From assembly GCA_034670405.1 (NCBI GenBank), contig JAXDDX010000323.1:142842-206841 (forward strand): a stretch of DNA of 64,000 bases, read 5' to 3'. The first letter of the stretch is position 1; each line of letters starts with the position of its first letter. Source of the DNA: Hoplostethus atlanticus. Its lineage: Eukaryota > Chordata > Actinopteri > Trachichthyiformes > Trachichthyidae. Shown one piece after another: positions 12,241 to 25,450 of this stretch. Under the pieces are notes generated by a model. That model saw only the letters and a program-made list of their open reading frames with translations, was not told where the DNA came from and ran no database searches. The translations under genes were made by a program, and so were the position numbers.

Positions 12241-14881
12241 TGCGTGCTGATCCAACTCTCCAGTTAGGTCAGTATTGAATAATGCAGACTGCCTACATTT
12301 CCTCCCCCAAAGATGGAGATCTCTAGTCCCACAGCTCTCCCTTCACACCCCATTATCACACTTGAATGAGCAAAAGGCTCCAAAATGCATTTACGCATGC
12401 GAACACGCACACACACACACGCACACACACAAGCTTGCACGCACACACACTACCTCCAAAGGCCACAAGCAGAAAAGAGCAGTCTCTGCAGGAAAGAGAA
12501 TGGCAGGACGGAGGCTTAGAGTGGCTGATGAAACTCCCAAAAGAAGATCACTAGGAAAAGATGTTGAGCTATGGGTGAGTTTAGCTAAAGATGCCTTTAG
12601 GGGCTGCAGTGTTATCGCTGTGGCAACCTAACCCAATATGACTGTTTCCACCTCCTCGTGTCAATTCTGTGATAACTGGATGTAGGAAACGTCGTTAGGT
12701 TTGGGGTGGAAGTTTAAACCTTTCAGACACTTGTGGCACAGGTGCAAATTTGTGTGTTTGCGTGAATGTAAGAAATGGGGTGTCAAATGTGAGAGGGAGC
12801 TATATTAGGAGGCAGTCATCTGCCTTGACTACAGCTTTGTGACTGTTTCACTGCTGCAGGTTCTCAGCAAGTTTCATCAATTTAAATTTAAGACATTTTA
12901 ATGCCAGTTAGAATGAAATATAAGACCAATTTAACAAATGAAAAAATGTGAAAATGAAAAATAGAAAAGTAGACCTAGGCGCACCAAGAAACCACAACAT
13001 TTCTAAGACCTCTGAAACTGTATTGAATGGGTTAAAAAATAAAATGGGTTAATATAATTCAAGATATTTTAAGACTGATTCAAGACCTGTAGACACCCTG
13101 TTCTACTGGGCTTTGATTAAAGAGGATGCAGGTGTGATTCCTCTCTGGTCTTAATGGATACTGAAAGAGGTTTTCCTCCAGCCTCGGGGAGAACTCTCTT
13201 CTTTTTCTCCCTCCTTTTTTACATCATTGACATTTATTGAGCTCTCTCCTGCATTATCTGTTTCCCTGTTAGCCCTCTTCATTTGCTGTTTCATCACTCA
13301 CACATTCTTTGCTTCTCACCTTCATTAACACCTGCCTCTCGCCATTATACATTTCTCCTCCATTCCCCTCCCCCTATCTTTTCTGTCATCCATACATCCT
13401 CTGATTTTATTCTCGTTACCTCTCCCAGTCCATATGTACTGCTCCACTCCCCACCCCACCCACCTTGCTCTCTCTCTCTCTCTGCCTTCCCCATTCCCTC
13501 TCCCTTTCTCTTTTTCCCCTCACTTCATCTTTTCCTCACTCTCTCCCCCCTTTTTCCTTCCCTTGGCGCATTTTCTACCTTAGCTGCGAGTCACACCTCA
13601 TGAATTATGTAGTGGGGGATGCGTTCTCTCACCGTTTACAACTCAGACAAATTTCAGCAGTAGCAAAGCAGCGTTCTCTGACAGGCTCTAACTGCCCCTT
13701 TTCATTTGTCCTTTAAATGCACAGGTAAGCACGCAGGGCTTCTGCTTCACACGCTCACTGTTTGGAGTATCCTCGCCTGGCAAACAATAAGACCAGCATA
13801 AGAAACTGTGGAAGGACAAACATGGCAAGACAGATAAGAGGAATATAGTTTGACTTCACCGTTAGGACCTAAACTCATTGCATGTGAGGATGATGTAGTC
13901 GATAAGGATATCAGAGGGATTACTGAGATTAAATCCAAGGTAAAGATAAACAAGGAGACTGGAGGACACTAGTCCTATCATAATCCCTTCATCTTCCCAG
14001 TCTACTAAACTGAGAATCATCAAAGTTACATGGCCATTTTGCATGAATGATAACGTCTTAAATGATTGTTTTTAAAATATTAAGTGGCTCAAATGATGAA
14101 AATCTAACTGTAGGGATGGTGAATTGGTTTAAAGTCAGAAATCTTTTTTCAACATGAACAAATCAGTTGTACTATTTTTCACAGCTGCAAACAGAGCAGA
14201 GATGTAGATACATGCACACATAGAAATAAAACATGTGTGACACTGCCACGCCCCACTCTGCCCTCCCAGGACTACATTTGCCCACAAGGTGTACACACAC
14301 AAACATGCGCACACACACACTTTTCAGCAAAATAAATCTCCTTTTAATACCAGCCAGGATTATTAATCTCTTTGGAAGGACTTTTACTAGAATAAGCATT
14401 ATTTTCCCACCAATACCATTTAGCACATCTGCTATAAACCTTCCCTACAGTCTCACCGTTTTTACTGCACATGAGCAACGGTCTCACTACATAAACCACA
14501 TAAACATACTGCAATAGCCTTTTAATTTAAATCAGTGAAGTATGTCAGGAGTGTTGGATAAGCACTCTACTTTTGTACCATATGATTGTATGTTATGAAA
14601 AATATAGCAATTAAGAAGATGAAAATGCAGTAGAGCATGAATACAATATAATGACATATTATTCATTAGCGTGTATTGTTAGCATTACATACAATATATA
14701 AATTTCATTCATAATACACTGTTTTATTCTTAGACACACTTTGTACTTATGGCTATGTTATTGCATTGTGGTAAAATAGATTTCAGACATTTAAATCTAC
14801 ATTAAATGTTTTTCTTTAGGGGTGGTGTGTCATGCTCCTTTGTAGTTGCTTCTGTTGGGTTGGAGCCACACCCTGCTGTTC

Positions 14882-14884
<3 letters not shown>

Positions 14885-14924
<40 letters not shown>

Positions 14925-14997
14925 TCAGAGCGAGAGAGATGTCAGAGAGAGAGAGAGGGAGAGAGAGAGAGAGAGAGAATGAGAGAGCGAGAGAGAG
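14885..14997. repeat. (GA)n purine microsatellite
   Basis: About 100 bases of GA repeats with short interruptions. The Arg-Glu and Ser-Leu open frames over it are repeat artefacts. Confidence 0.95.
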
Positions 14998-17819
14998 CCA
15001 GTCACCAAGCCTCCTCTGACACCCAGCGAGGGTCTGAGGAAACAAGCCAGGTTATCACTGAGGTGTAAAAGGAGGACTGAACGTGTGTCTCGTCACCCTA
15101 CCCAACCTTTTTATTATCATTGTGAAGACTGAATACAGAGCAGCCCTCACTCATGTACAAAGGAAAAATAATAGCACACACAATAACAAACAATCACATC
15201 AAACAACAATCAAACAACCCAGATCATTCAAAAACGTAAACAGGGCATGCCCATGCACACACACAGATATCACACACACAAATAGGTGCCCCCGTTTCCT
15301 TGCATGGCAGTAAATCAACCTCACAACAGCATTCCCTAATTAAACTTTTATATTCCCATATCTCTGGAGACACATTTTCAAATGGGGGCAGCCGAAGACA
15401 AAGGGGTAGAGAAGCAGGCTTGTGGCCAGAGAGTAGCCAGTATGGTGCAGCTGTGTGCAGATGCAGATAGATGCACGCTGTTGTGCAGATCATCTTGAAC
15501 AAAGAGGGCGGGGAACGTGAATAAGTAGCATTCTCCCTTCGCGACAACTTCTGTCAAGGTGGCCTTGAGCAAAACTCTGCAGGGCTGCTCAGACTGTACT
15601 TGTACTGGGCTGCTCCCAGTACTGTGGCTGCAGCTCCCAGATATATCAATGTGAAACAGGGAGGTGCTGAAATGGCATGCACGCTCAAGCATATAAATAA
15701 ATAAATAAAGATTAAAAATAAAGGAAAACAGAGGGTAAAAAACTTCCTCGTTTTGATTCACTGGAGATACTGTCATCCAACACAAATCAACGCCCCAATA
15801 CCAGTTTAACTGAGACATACAATCACATGTAATCACCGTCAACACTGGTGAGCTGCCACAACCCATTAATACAACTGTGGGGGATATTGCTTCAATTGTA
15901 TTATGTTTTTATTATCTCTATCTTTGTATCCTATGGTTAGCGTTATAAAAAGATGCTTCGTTTAGACAATTTTACACAAAGGCAGGTCCTTCCTAAATAA
16001 ACCACTTCAGCACAACACTGAAGTGATATTTATACTATTGTAAATGTCACTGTTGCCTTCATGGTGCTACACATTGTACTCTGCTACACACCGCAGGCTC
16101 TTTATTTGCTATATGAAGGGACGACCAAACAACCATTGATCTTAAATCAATAACCTCTCGCCTCTCATGAGTTTCAGCCCTGAACAACAATTATCTGACA
16201 TATGTATTGGGTTATGGAGAATACAGCAGAAGAGCTATATCTACTTTGGCAGATCAGTAAGACAAGAACAGTATGATATAGTTCCCATATCATGCCATTG
16301 CTGAAACTATTCATTTATATTCCACATATCTTGATAATGCCATTCAATAGATTGCATATACCCTCCTGTCTCAATTAGCAGGGTGCGTTTCTCCCGGTGT
16401 TGCAGCTTTGCAGTGATGCCACACCCTGAGCTGGGAATACTAACGTATATGTCCCCCAACCCCCAACTGACCCCCACCCCCCTCTCTCCTCCACACACAC
16501 TGCTGTTTCTGCTGTAAACCCCTCCTTTCCGCTCGCTCCCCTTCTCCTCCAGTCATCAAGGATCTGCTGCTGAGTTGTCATTCTAAGTGTAACTGCTTGC
16601 CTACGTGACATTCAGCATTTTGCTTTGATAGATAGATCGTGGATTGAGTTTGCTGAAGAATAAACTTCCATTCGTGAGGTTCTTTCAGTCTGGAATGTTT
16701 TTGTAACCAAGTTACATCTAATTCACATCATATTTACAATCTACAAGGTCATACAGAGCTTCACATCCTTGTAGTGATCCTTGTATCCTCAGTGTGATTA
16801 AGTCTTAGATGCTCATCAATAAAGCCTGTCTTTTCCTTTGCTCATTTGAGACGCACCAACATACCCATTAGTCCTCCTTGTGCAGCACATGCCTGTGAAT
16901 TAAGGAGTGACAATAGTTCATTGCAGTTGAATCATCTTAGACTGTGGCAAGTGTCAGGAAAACAAAGACCACAGAATAAAACTGAATGAAGTGATATAAT
17001 TCAAACTGTCAGGTATGCAGCTTTTGAGGTCCAGTCACGCACAAGTAAGCGCAGTGTATAGGTCCACGATGTTTTTAATGTATGAAGGGTAGAAATTTTC
17101 TGTTGTTTTAATTTAATGAAGTAGCAGGATTTATTAATTTCAATGCATAAACCTATGCTCATCTGTTATTGTGGTATACAATGACTAAAATAAATCTAAA
17201 AATGTAAGGTTGAAGCGTTTGACTGAGAGAGGGAAGGTGTGGTGTGTGACCAAAGTGCCACCATCTGGTACAAAGTGGTACAGATGGTGGCCGTACAAAT
17301 GAAAATTAGAATTGGTGAAAATTAGAATTGGTGCACAAATTCATATATCATCAATCATTTGTAGTTTTTGTGATCAAAACAATTCAGGCACCAACCATTT
17401 GGCCTCTTTGCAGCTCTGTTAGTTGCCTCCTGTTAGTTGCTTTGAAAACTCACTTTAATTTAACTAAGTCTCATATAAATTATAGGACCTCTTTTAAACC
17501 TGACTCACACTGCTTATTTGCTTTCAACGTAATATGAGTCGCTTGTCTAGCTGGCTTTGTTATTGTGATTTATTTACTTAAACGTTTAAATTATTTTTCA
17601 TTTGTTTTTTTCCTTTATTTTGTCTGCCGATGTACATATGAGACGTGCACATATAGTTTCCAGATGACATGATTTTGTTAATATCAAATATACAATTTCT
17701 AAATATCAATCATAATACGAATCGATTCATATCCCCTGCACCATTGGGATTCGATGACACTGCATTACTGAGGACCAATCAGATGGCCTGGTCTTGCATC
17801 GTCGGTGTTTTTTTATGAA

Positions 17820-17860
17820 CATCGCACATGCGCACTTCATTTTGAAAATGGCGGCCGTAC
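17820..17860 (+). promoter_or_regulatory. taf5 core promoter/start region with NRF1-like and YY1-like motifs
   Basis: Just upstream of the start codon is an NRF1-like core (CACATGCGCA, about 17824-17833). The start codon itself lies in AAAATGGCGGCC (17845-17856), which fits the YY1 consensus often found at the first exon of TATA-less housekeeping genes. No TATA box is seen. These are motif matches by eye, and the transcription start is not placed. Confidence 0.5.
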
Positions 17861-20800
17861 AAGGTGGTCAGATTGATACAGAGGAAGAAAAAGACACTAA
17901 AACAGAACCATCAAACGACGGCTGTGGAACTAATAATGCAAACGACGGAAGACCACTCTCGGCATCCCCGGGCTCTACTTCTTCAAGTGGAAGTAACAAA
18001 ACTTTGACAGGAGCGGCAGAGGACCAGCAGACGCTGCTTGCAGTCTTGCAGTTCCTCAAGAAGAACAAATTAACCGAGTCCGTCGAAATTTTGCGGCGAG
18101 AAGCGGGCTTATCGGAGGAAACAGAAGACCAAAAGGGGCCCGATTCTTCTGGAGCGGGCTCGGGTGCCGGTGCGGGAAATGTCGACGCTCAAAGAGTGGA
18201 CGCAAACTCTCTTCTCAGCCGGGTGTCCGTCTCATCCGCCGCTGTTTCGGCCAGCGCAGCTCAGGCGCCATCCAAAGGTCCCATGCAGTCCTTTTGCTAG
18301 GACTATTATTTTTATGTCTTAACTTACAATTGAAGCACTTTAGCACGGGGGATCCGCAGTTTACCCTTTAATTTGCCCTTTGCTACAAACTAAACAACGA
18401 ACAAGACATTACTTACAAGTTAAACTCCAAACTCTTGAGCTCAAACTCGTCCCTCATCTGTTGATAAATGATGCTCCACAGTTCCCTTCTTCGCCTTGAC
18501 GCGAGGGTTAAAGAGCTGTTATAATAATAGGTTTATTTTTGTTGTCTTCCTTGATGTGTCCCAACTCTTATTAATATTACCTGGGCTTTGTTTACTATTC
18601 CAGTAGGGGCCGGGGAGGATCAACCAGACGTCAGCGTTGTACTGTCGGCGTACAGCCAGCAGGGGGACCCGGTTCTCTACGAAGTTTACTACAGCGGCCT
18701 GAAACGGTTCATAGAAACGGTTCTGGACTGCCACCGAGCAGAACTGTCCCAGGTCTTTTACCCGCTCTTCGTCCACATGTACCTGGAGCTGGTCTACAAC
18801 AACCACGAAAACGAGGCCAAGGCGTTCTTTGAAAAGTGAGTTTCCTGACAGAACTACAACAGTGCTGAACTCAATTTGCCAGTGCTTGTTGGAAGTTCAA
18901 CTAAGTAAACTATTTACTTGTAACTGGAACTTTGCAACCGATATATTTTGATATTCAATGTTTGCTTTGTACACGAAATTATTCTCTAGCCTTATGAAAA
19001 ATAATAAATAAGGTAGGCAGAGAGTGGTCATACAATTTGGGAAATCCTGACACTGCTATAAATAATCAAAACAGCTTGGACAGTGAAATCTCTAATAAGC
19101 ATTGCGCAATCATCTCCTTTGGCCAAATGGATTGGTTCTTGCATCTCAAGCACCACACCTAGAACCATATAATACTGACAATCTGGGTTTGGTTCTATAA
19201 GGTTCTCTCTGAATGTTTACAATGAGGTAACCGCAGTTTCAATGGGAAAGGGATAAATATGATTTAACGGTAAAAGTATAATTACCAAGGCAAATTTGAA
19301 GCACATGAAGACTAGATTGGCTTGAGTGTCATGTACAGAATTTCTGTTCGATGCTCTGTTTCTTCTTTTGTCCTGCTGGATGTGGCTGCTGTTCTTCTCT
19401 GTTCATGTCTCACTCCTATCCGCTGTTCTCTGATGATCTTCATCTGTCTCACTCTTTCTCTGCCGTTTTTTTGTGTTTCTACGTCTCTCAACCTCTGATA
19501 TATTTCTAATCTAATATACAAGCTACTAAAGGGCTAAGCTAATATTAATATTTGAATGAAAGGTGTGACAATTTGATAAAACCTTACCAAATGGTGTGCA
19601 AACAAGATATTCAGATATATTTCAATGTCATACCAGCATTTCTCAAATATCTAAAAAACAAAACAAAATATGTATCAGTTCTAAGCAATGTATTTTTGAA
19701 TTAGAAGTAATTCAAAAATAGTCAACTGAGTAAAAATGTTTTTGATAAATCATGAAATCACAGTTCTTGGTATTGGACTCATCTGACACTTCAAGTGTGT
19801 TTCTGGCTTAATAAAGTAGCCCTACCTCTTCTCTGTCTCCATCTCAGATTCACCGGTGACCAGGAGTGTTATTACGAGCAGGACCTACATATCTTGTCAG
19901 GTATGACCAAGAAAGAGCACATGAGGGGCAACGAGACCCTGCTGGACTTTCGCACCAGCAAGTTTGTCCTGCGCATCTCCCGTGACTCTTACCAGCTGCT
20001 GAAGAGGCACCTACAGGAGCGTCAGAACAACCAGATCTGGAATATCATCCAGGAGCATCTCTACATTGACATCTTCGATGGCATGCCACGCAGCAAGAGC
20101 CAGATCGACGCCATGTCTGGCAGCCTGGCTGGCGAGGCCAAGCGAGAAGCTAATAAGGCTAAGGTTGGCTGTGTGTTTGTGTGCACACACACAAATTTGT
20201 CTTCTATGTCTCTCCACACTTTTCCAACACCCTTGTTGTAACCATAACTATTGACTTGATACCCTGTATGACAGCATATAGATGTATCAGTACTGACCTG
20301 ATAAGTGTAAATGCATCATCTACATTTGAGGCGTCATTGTCATCCAAACTTATTTGGTGTAGGTGTTCTATGGACTGCTGAAGGAACCAGAGATCGAGGT
20401 GCCTCTTGACGATGAGGACGAGGAGGCAGAGAATGAGGAGGGTAAACCCAAGAAGAAGAAACCCAAGAAGGACAGCATGGGCTCTAAGAGCAAGAAGCAA
20501 GATCCCAACGCACCTGCACAGAACAGGTAGGGATGAGGTTTCAGAGTCCGAGTGTGTATGTATAGCTGTGCCTTTCTCAATTGGCAGGAATCAGTTGTTA
20601 CTTAGACAGCGCTGCGTAAGCCAATTAGTTGCTGGAAGGTTATTTGAAGGTTTGAAGACAACAGGCCTACCCAATGACTGATGGCATTGTGTCCTTTCCT
20701 TTAGGATACCTCTTTCAGAGCTGAAGGATTCAGACAAGTTGGATAAAATCATGTACATGAAGGAGGCCACTAAGAGAATCCGCCTGGGATCAGATACTCT

Positions 20801-23513
20801 TCCCTCCATCTGCTTCTACTCTTTCCTTAATGCATACCAGGTAAAACCCACGACCAACGCTAATCACTTACTTATCTGCCATGGAGGAATGAAAGCAACT
20901 GGCACTGCTGGGGAATTTGTATCTAGCACATGAAGGAAAGCAGCAGCCACTCTCAATAATCTCCACCCTTGCCCTGCAGGGTCTGACAGCGGTGGACTTC
21001 ACAGACGACTCCAGCCTGATTGCAGGGGGCTTCGCCGACTCCACAGTACGGGTGTGGAGCGTCACGCCCAAAAAGCTCCGCAAGGTTAAGTCTGCAGCAG
21101 GTACAGTAATGCGATGGTGACCACTAATGGGTGACTCTGACCACCACAACTTCGCTTCGTTATTCTGGCTTCATGTGATGGAGGTCTCTGTTTATATTGA
21201 ATATCATGTCACAGAAACATACACTCAAAGTACCCTCTTTGTTTTTCTTTCCCTCCTTCTCTCAAGACCTGAGTGTCATTGACAAAGAGTCTGACGATGT
21301 GCTGGAGAGGATCATGGATGAGAAGACAGCCAGTGAGTCCAAGATCCTCTATGGACACAGCGGCCCAGTGTATGGCATCAGCTTCAGTCCAGACAGGTAG
21401 AACGGCTCTGCTGCTTACCAACCAGTTACTTATTTACTTTGTGTAGAATTTCAATGAATTGCCTGTATAATGCTCTACTCACTGTTAATGTCATTTTGTG
21501 GCTTACATTGTAGTTTCAGCCTGAGCACACACATTTTTCTGTTCTTTTGTATGTGACAAGGATCCAAAAGTAGATTCAATTTAAAAGGAAAATCCACCCT
21601 AAAACACTTGGTGATGTACCGTTACGTTTCTGTGTCCATTTTGTTCTTTGGTCTATTTTTCTCATTCACATGGATAACTGGCCAAATGTACATCAGGTCA
21701 CTTCTAGCACAACTACACTCTCTTGCTCTTACTGTCACTATCCACTATCCACCTACACCTAAACCAACAATTGGATGTAACCGGTTCAGGCACGTTTTGT
21801 GGGGGTTGTCTAATGGCATTTTGGGAAATGTAGGAAATCATGACCTGCAGTAGCAATAGACAAGGCAGGTTCAGAAAATGTATACTATTATAACAGTCTA
21901 AGAGTATCACTAACTGAATGAACACTTCCTTTTTTGTTATTCAGTCAAATACAGACACACATCACCCATCACAACATGTTTATGCTTTACACACATCCAC
22001 CTCCATGTGCATGAATCTTCTTTTTAAGGTCATTGTTGTTGACTATGTCTCACTTACTCTATGGCCTCTCAGAAACTACCTATTATCAAGTTCTGAAGAT
22101 GGTACAATCAGGCTGTGGAGTCTTCAAACCTTTACTTGTCTGGTTGGCTACAAAGGCCACAACTACCCGGTGTGGGACACCCAGTTCTCCCCCCATGGAT
22201 ACTACTTTGTTTCGGGGGGACATGACCGAGTTGCCCGGTAAGAAACAGCACTACACGTACTAAGAAACGTACTACAGTCTACAGTAGCTCTGTTTACATG
22301 CGACTTTGTGTTGAGAATTTTGCCTTCTCCGACAGTCTATGGGCAACTGATCACTACCAGCCTCTACGGATGTTCGCTGGTCACCTGGCTGATATCACTT
22401 GCACCTGCTTCCACCCCAACTCCAACTATGTGGCCACAGGCTCATCTGACCGCACAATTCGCCTCTGGGATGTCCTAACTGGGAACTGCGTCCGCATCTT
22501 CACTGGTCACAAGGTAAGACAGGTTTCCCAAGTCTGCAGTCAATCCATTCTGTGGCTTTTAGTATATTAAGCATCCTGCAGAATGAGGTATAAAAGGACT
22601 GGATATGCACTGTGTCACGTGATTCTCACAATATACCAGCACCTGTTATACTTGACAAAACAAGGATTACACCAATGAAAAAATGACTTTGATTAGATTC
22701 AATTAAATCTTGCTTTCGCCCTCACTTGTTTGCTTGGTATAATTTGGAGCAACACCATTGATTTTTGCTGGATGCTACATCTACATTCAACTTAAGCTTT
22801 ACACCCACGTTATCAGAGTTGAAGGTGCGTAATATTGACAGACTCAAGCTGAGGCACAGCTAGCAGAATTATGAGTATGCTGGAGAGATATCTAAACCTG
22901 CCTTTGCATCTCCTAGGGTCCTATCCACGCCCTGTCTTTCTCTCCCAATGGGAAATTCCTGGCATCAGGAGCCACTGACGGCCGAGTTCTTCTGTGGGAC
23001 ATCGGCCATGGTCTAATGATTGGAGATCTGAAAGGCCACACAGATACCATCTATTCTCTCAAGTTTAGCAGGGATGGGGACATCCTTGCCTCTGGTTGGT
23101 AGTCCACCATGTGCCTAACATTGTAGATTAGTTGAAGCTGTTAACAAATTACCAAAACCCTTTTAATGTTCCTGTTTCTATTGATTTCTGTCAATTGCAG
23201 TTCAACACGCAGAGTGGAGTTGCTGTGATTGTAGCTGCAGCAACCAATTCTCGTTCAATCAACCACCACACGTTATTCAAGCATCTTGTATTTTCTAGGC
23301 TCCATGGACAATACGGTTCGTCTGTGGGATGCAATGAAGGCATTTGATGATGTGGAGACTGATGACTTCACAGCAGCTACAGGGCACATCCATCTACCTG
23401 AGAACTCCCAAGAGATCCTGCTAGGCACCTACTTGACAAAGTCCACACCTGTCATACACCTTCACTTCACCCGGAGGAACCTGCTGCTGGCCGCTGGGGC
23501 TTACAATCCATAA
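17848..23513 (+). CDS. taf5: TAF5, WD40 subunit of TFIID
   Basis: TAF5 is a scaffold of the general transcription factor TFIID in the nucleus and supports promoter recognition by RNA polymerase II. Eleven coding exons join in one frame: 17848-18277, 18604-18835, 19848-20163, 20363-20526, 20705-20840, 20980-21100, 21267-21396, 22073-22237, 22336-22513, 22917-23094 and 23299-23513. Together they give 2,265 nt and 754 aa (human about 800). The order is a low-complexity Ser/Gly/Ala leader, a LisH-like helix pair (about residues 60-90, QTLLAVLQFLKKNKL), the TAF5 N-terminal domain (about 150-310, including SRDSYQLLKRHLQE), a Lys-rich linker (about 345-375) and six WD40 repeats (about 427-740, with RLWD/RVWS signatures). 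The start was chosen to match the MAA start of the family; in-frame upstream ATGs exist at 17794 and 17815. The exon 1 donor (GTCCCA) is weak, so that boundary is the least certain. A polyadenylation signal lies at 23855. Confidence 0.96.
21575..21860. repeat. possible MITE-like insert in taf5 intron 7
   Basis: The phrase 'ggaaaatccaccctaaaa' (about 21587-21604) resembles starts of short non-autonomous elements common in fish introns. I could not find a convincing matching right end, so this is tentative. Confidence 0.25.
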
Positions 23514-23854
23514 GGATGCTCTTTAATTATCTCAAACTATTCTACTTTTGGTCCCTGAACTATTTTAGATGGTTGTGAAAGGCATTATGAAAACTGCAGT
23601 CATAAATTCACTCCCGGTGAACCGCTATGGATGAAGGTTAAAATTAAAGTAAGCTAATTAATGGCCAACTCATGACATGGCTCTGGTTCTGTCTGAAAGA
23701 TGCAGCCCCCAAAGCAAATTGACCTATTGTAGATATCCTTGAAGAGTGCCATTTCTGATTGTAGACCATTTTTTATTCACTGCCATGAGCACAGCGTTGC
23801 TCAACTTGTGTGGCTGACATTTCTGTATCAGTTTTTTATACTGGTGTACACTGT

Positions 23855-23936
23855 AAATAAAAGAATGTTTTCTATGTTTTGGGCATATATCTTTATTGTT
23901 AACATGGGGATACCAAACAAATGATCACATTTTATT
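23855..23936. terminator. overlapping poly(A) signals of taf5 (+) and atp5mk (-)
   Basis: AATAAA on the plus strand at 23855-23860 fits the taf5 3' end. TTTATT at 23892-23897 and 23931-23936 reads AATAAA on the minus strand and fits atp5mk, whose stop codon is at 24155. The two genes therefore end within tens of bases of each other, and their 3' UTRs probably abut or overlap. Confidence 0.6.
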
Positions 23937-24154
23937 ACAAGCACGTCCAGCCGCCTTCTCCACTTTCAGCTATAATAAACGGTGGTCAAAATGGACACCT
24001 ATATGGAGACAAAAGGAACCATTAGTGAATCTTCCAAAAAGTGAGAACAAACTTCAAGTGCACTCAGTAATAATTTGCAAAAGTACAATGTCTGCCTTGG
24101 TTTGGAAAATGTATAATCAAATACAATTTGTAAAAAGTAGTCAAAATACTTACA

Positions 24155-24522
24155 TTACTTTTCCGTGACAGCCGCCTGTTTCTTGGGCTTCAATTTAAAG
24201 AAGAGTCCAATTGCTAGTAGGCTGGCATATGTCGCCAAAACACACTGGAGAAACAAGGAACATTTGATGAGAAATCCATGCAATAGTGAGACAATCATTG
24301 TTATGGCAGTTAAATTCAGGCTGCATGATATTAAGTGGTTCACTTGTCAGTCTATAGGTGAAAATAGTCAATGATTTGAAACCAAAATCAACGATGAGTG
24401 AGTTACACACAATGCATAAACAACTATTAACTTACGTTCCTCCTTCCTGTGATTGTGTATGCATTGAAGTACTTGGCAATCCCAGTAAACTGGTGCTGAC
24501 TTCCGGCGTCGTGTCCTCCCAT
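24155..24522 (-). CDS. atp5mk: ATP synthase membrane subunit k (DAPIT/USMG5)
   Basis: This is a small accessory subunit of mitochondrial F1Fo ATP synthase, located in the inner membrane and involved in complex dimerisation and stability. Two coding exons on the minus strand, 24522-24436 and 24244-24155, join at a phase-0 intron and give 58 aa, the same length as the human protein. The N-terminal part carries the family signature QFTGIAKYFNAYTITGRRN. One membrane helix follows (about residues 30-46, CVLATYASLLAIGLFFK), then a Lys-rich tail. A non-coding 5' exon with a good donor at 25160-25161 probably precedes the coding exons (exon edge 25162), with its acceptor at 24541-24542. The gene is nested tail to tail with taf5 and head to head with pdcd11. 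It is shorter than typical gene-finding cut-offs and easily missed. Confidence 0.95.
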
Positions 24523-25161
24523 GACTGAATGTAAATGGTCCTAAAACAAGAAGAGTAAACTGGATGAGCGATTCGTATAGATGAATGAGGATGTTGTGTC
24601 AAGGTTGTGAGGGAGTGTGGAAGAACTCAAGATAAGCTAACGTTAACTCAAGTAGCGTAAGAGCTGATATAGTGAGAAATATGTTTTAAGCCACCCGCAC
24701 AACAATGATCATTTGGAACTTGTAAATTACTACACAAAGTTATTACATAAAGCAGCTTAGCTTCCCTTAGGCAGGTCACCACCATTAACTTTGATCCGTC
24801 AATGAACCGGGGACCCGCTGTCAGTTATATTTTCAGTATGACATTAGCACTGAAAAGTGATCTCACTCAAACCAGGTTCTGATTGATAGATGCACAAGCG
24901 AACATGTCGTTCAGGTTAACCTTTAATCAGTGTATTACAGTATAGCTGTATAGCTAGGTAAGCTAAGAGTGATTCTTGCAAGCCTGCACACTTGCCAGTA
25001 AATAACCGTTAGCTTGCTAGCTAGTTCATTTTGTGGCCAGGTTACCCAATACATTTTCGCAAAGGCGTTTTTAAGACAATATGGGTAATACCCAACGTTG
25101 TTTGAAGTGTAAATGTTTAAAGCTATATAGTACATTTGTTTCTGAATGTGTTCTTTCTTAC

Positions 25162-25450
25162 CTTCAACACGCGACCCTTGTGAACAGTCCGAAACTAGTG
25201 CCCTTCAACAGAGGCCGCAATGCTAAATTTACCAGGAAGTCCCACCTACTCTCAGCAATTCAAGGTAATTTCATATGTATAGTCAAAACTAATGTCACTC
25301 AAAGCCAGTCTCGAGCGTTGCAGAAAAAGCGATCACTGAATGGCTTACCAAAGCGTCAGTCATTTAGACTTGGCTCTGATTGGACAACGTATGAAACGCC
25401 CCATGCGTGTGTTTTCCGGTCTAGAACCATGGCGTGCTAGTGATCAACAT
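25162..25450. promoter_or_regulatory. divergent promoter of atp5mk (-) and pdcd11 (+)
   Basis: The presumed first exons of the two genes face away from each other with under 300 bases between their donor sites: the atp5mk UTR exon edge at 25162 and the pdcd11 UTR exon end at 25450 (ACAT then GTGAGT). An inverted CCAAT box (ATTGG at 25379-25383) lies between them, and no TATA box is seen. This fits a shared housekeeping promoter. Transcription starts are inferred. Confidence 0.55.
25429..25440 (+). promoter_or_regulatory. minimal upstream ORF (Met-Ala-Cys-stop) in pdcd11 5' UTR
   Basis: In the presumed pdcd11 exon 1, ACCATGG at 25426-25432 opens a three-codon frame that ends at TAG 25438-25440, 11 bases before the exon 1 donor. 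The context matches the strong Kozak form. Its effect depends on the real transcription start lying upstream of it. Confidence 0.45.

Larger units (their letters stand above)
1..17780. other. gene-free intergenic (or intronic) block upstream of taf5
   Basis: I find no exon with conserved protein similarity and usable splice sites on either strand. The open frames present are short and mostly run through CA/GT, CT or GA simple repeats. The block is A+T-rich unique sequence broken by microsatellites, a G-rich tract near 11738-11763, one transposon-type end near 547, a dispersed fish repeat near 12045-12240 and a diverged internal duplication (about 2045-2310 and 8090-8325). It could be intergenic, or part of a long intron of a gene lying outside the window. 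Conserved non-coding elements could be present but cannot be recognised without alignment. Confidence 0.6.

Noticed and set aside
13283..13716. 106-aa and 83-aa Ser/Pro/Leu-rich frames
   Set aside because: The sequence is C/T-biased low complexity (CTCT tracts), with no recognisable domain and no splice support.
14830..15068. Arg-Glu and Ser-Leu repeat frames
   Set aside because: Both strands of a GA microsatellite.
15378..15866. 162-aa minus-strand frame, the longest in the first 17 kb
   Set aside because: No domain or family resemblance; composition looks like unselected intergenic sequence with a 'taaataaataaa' run inside.
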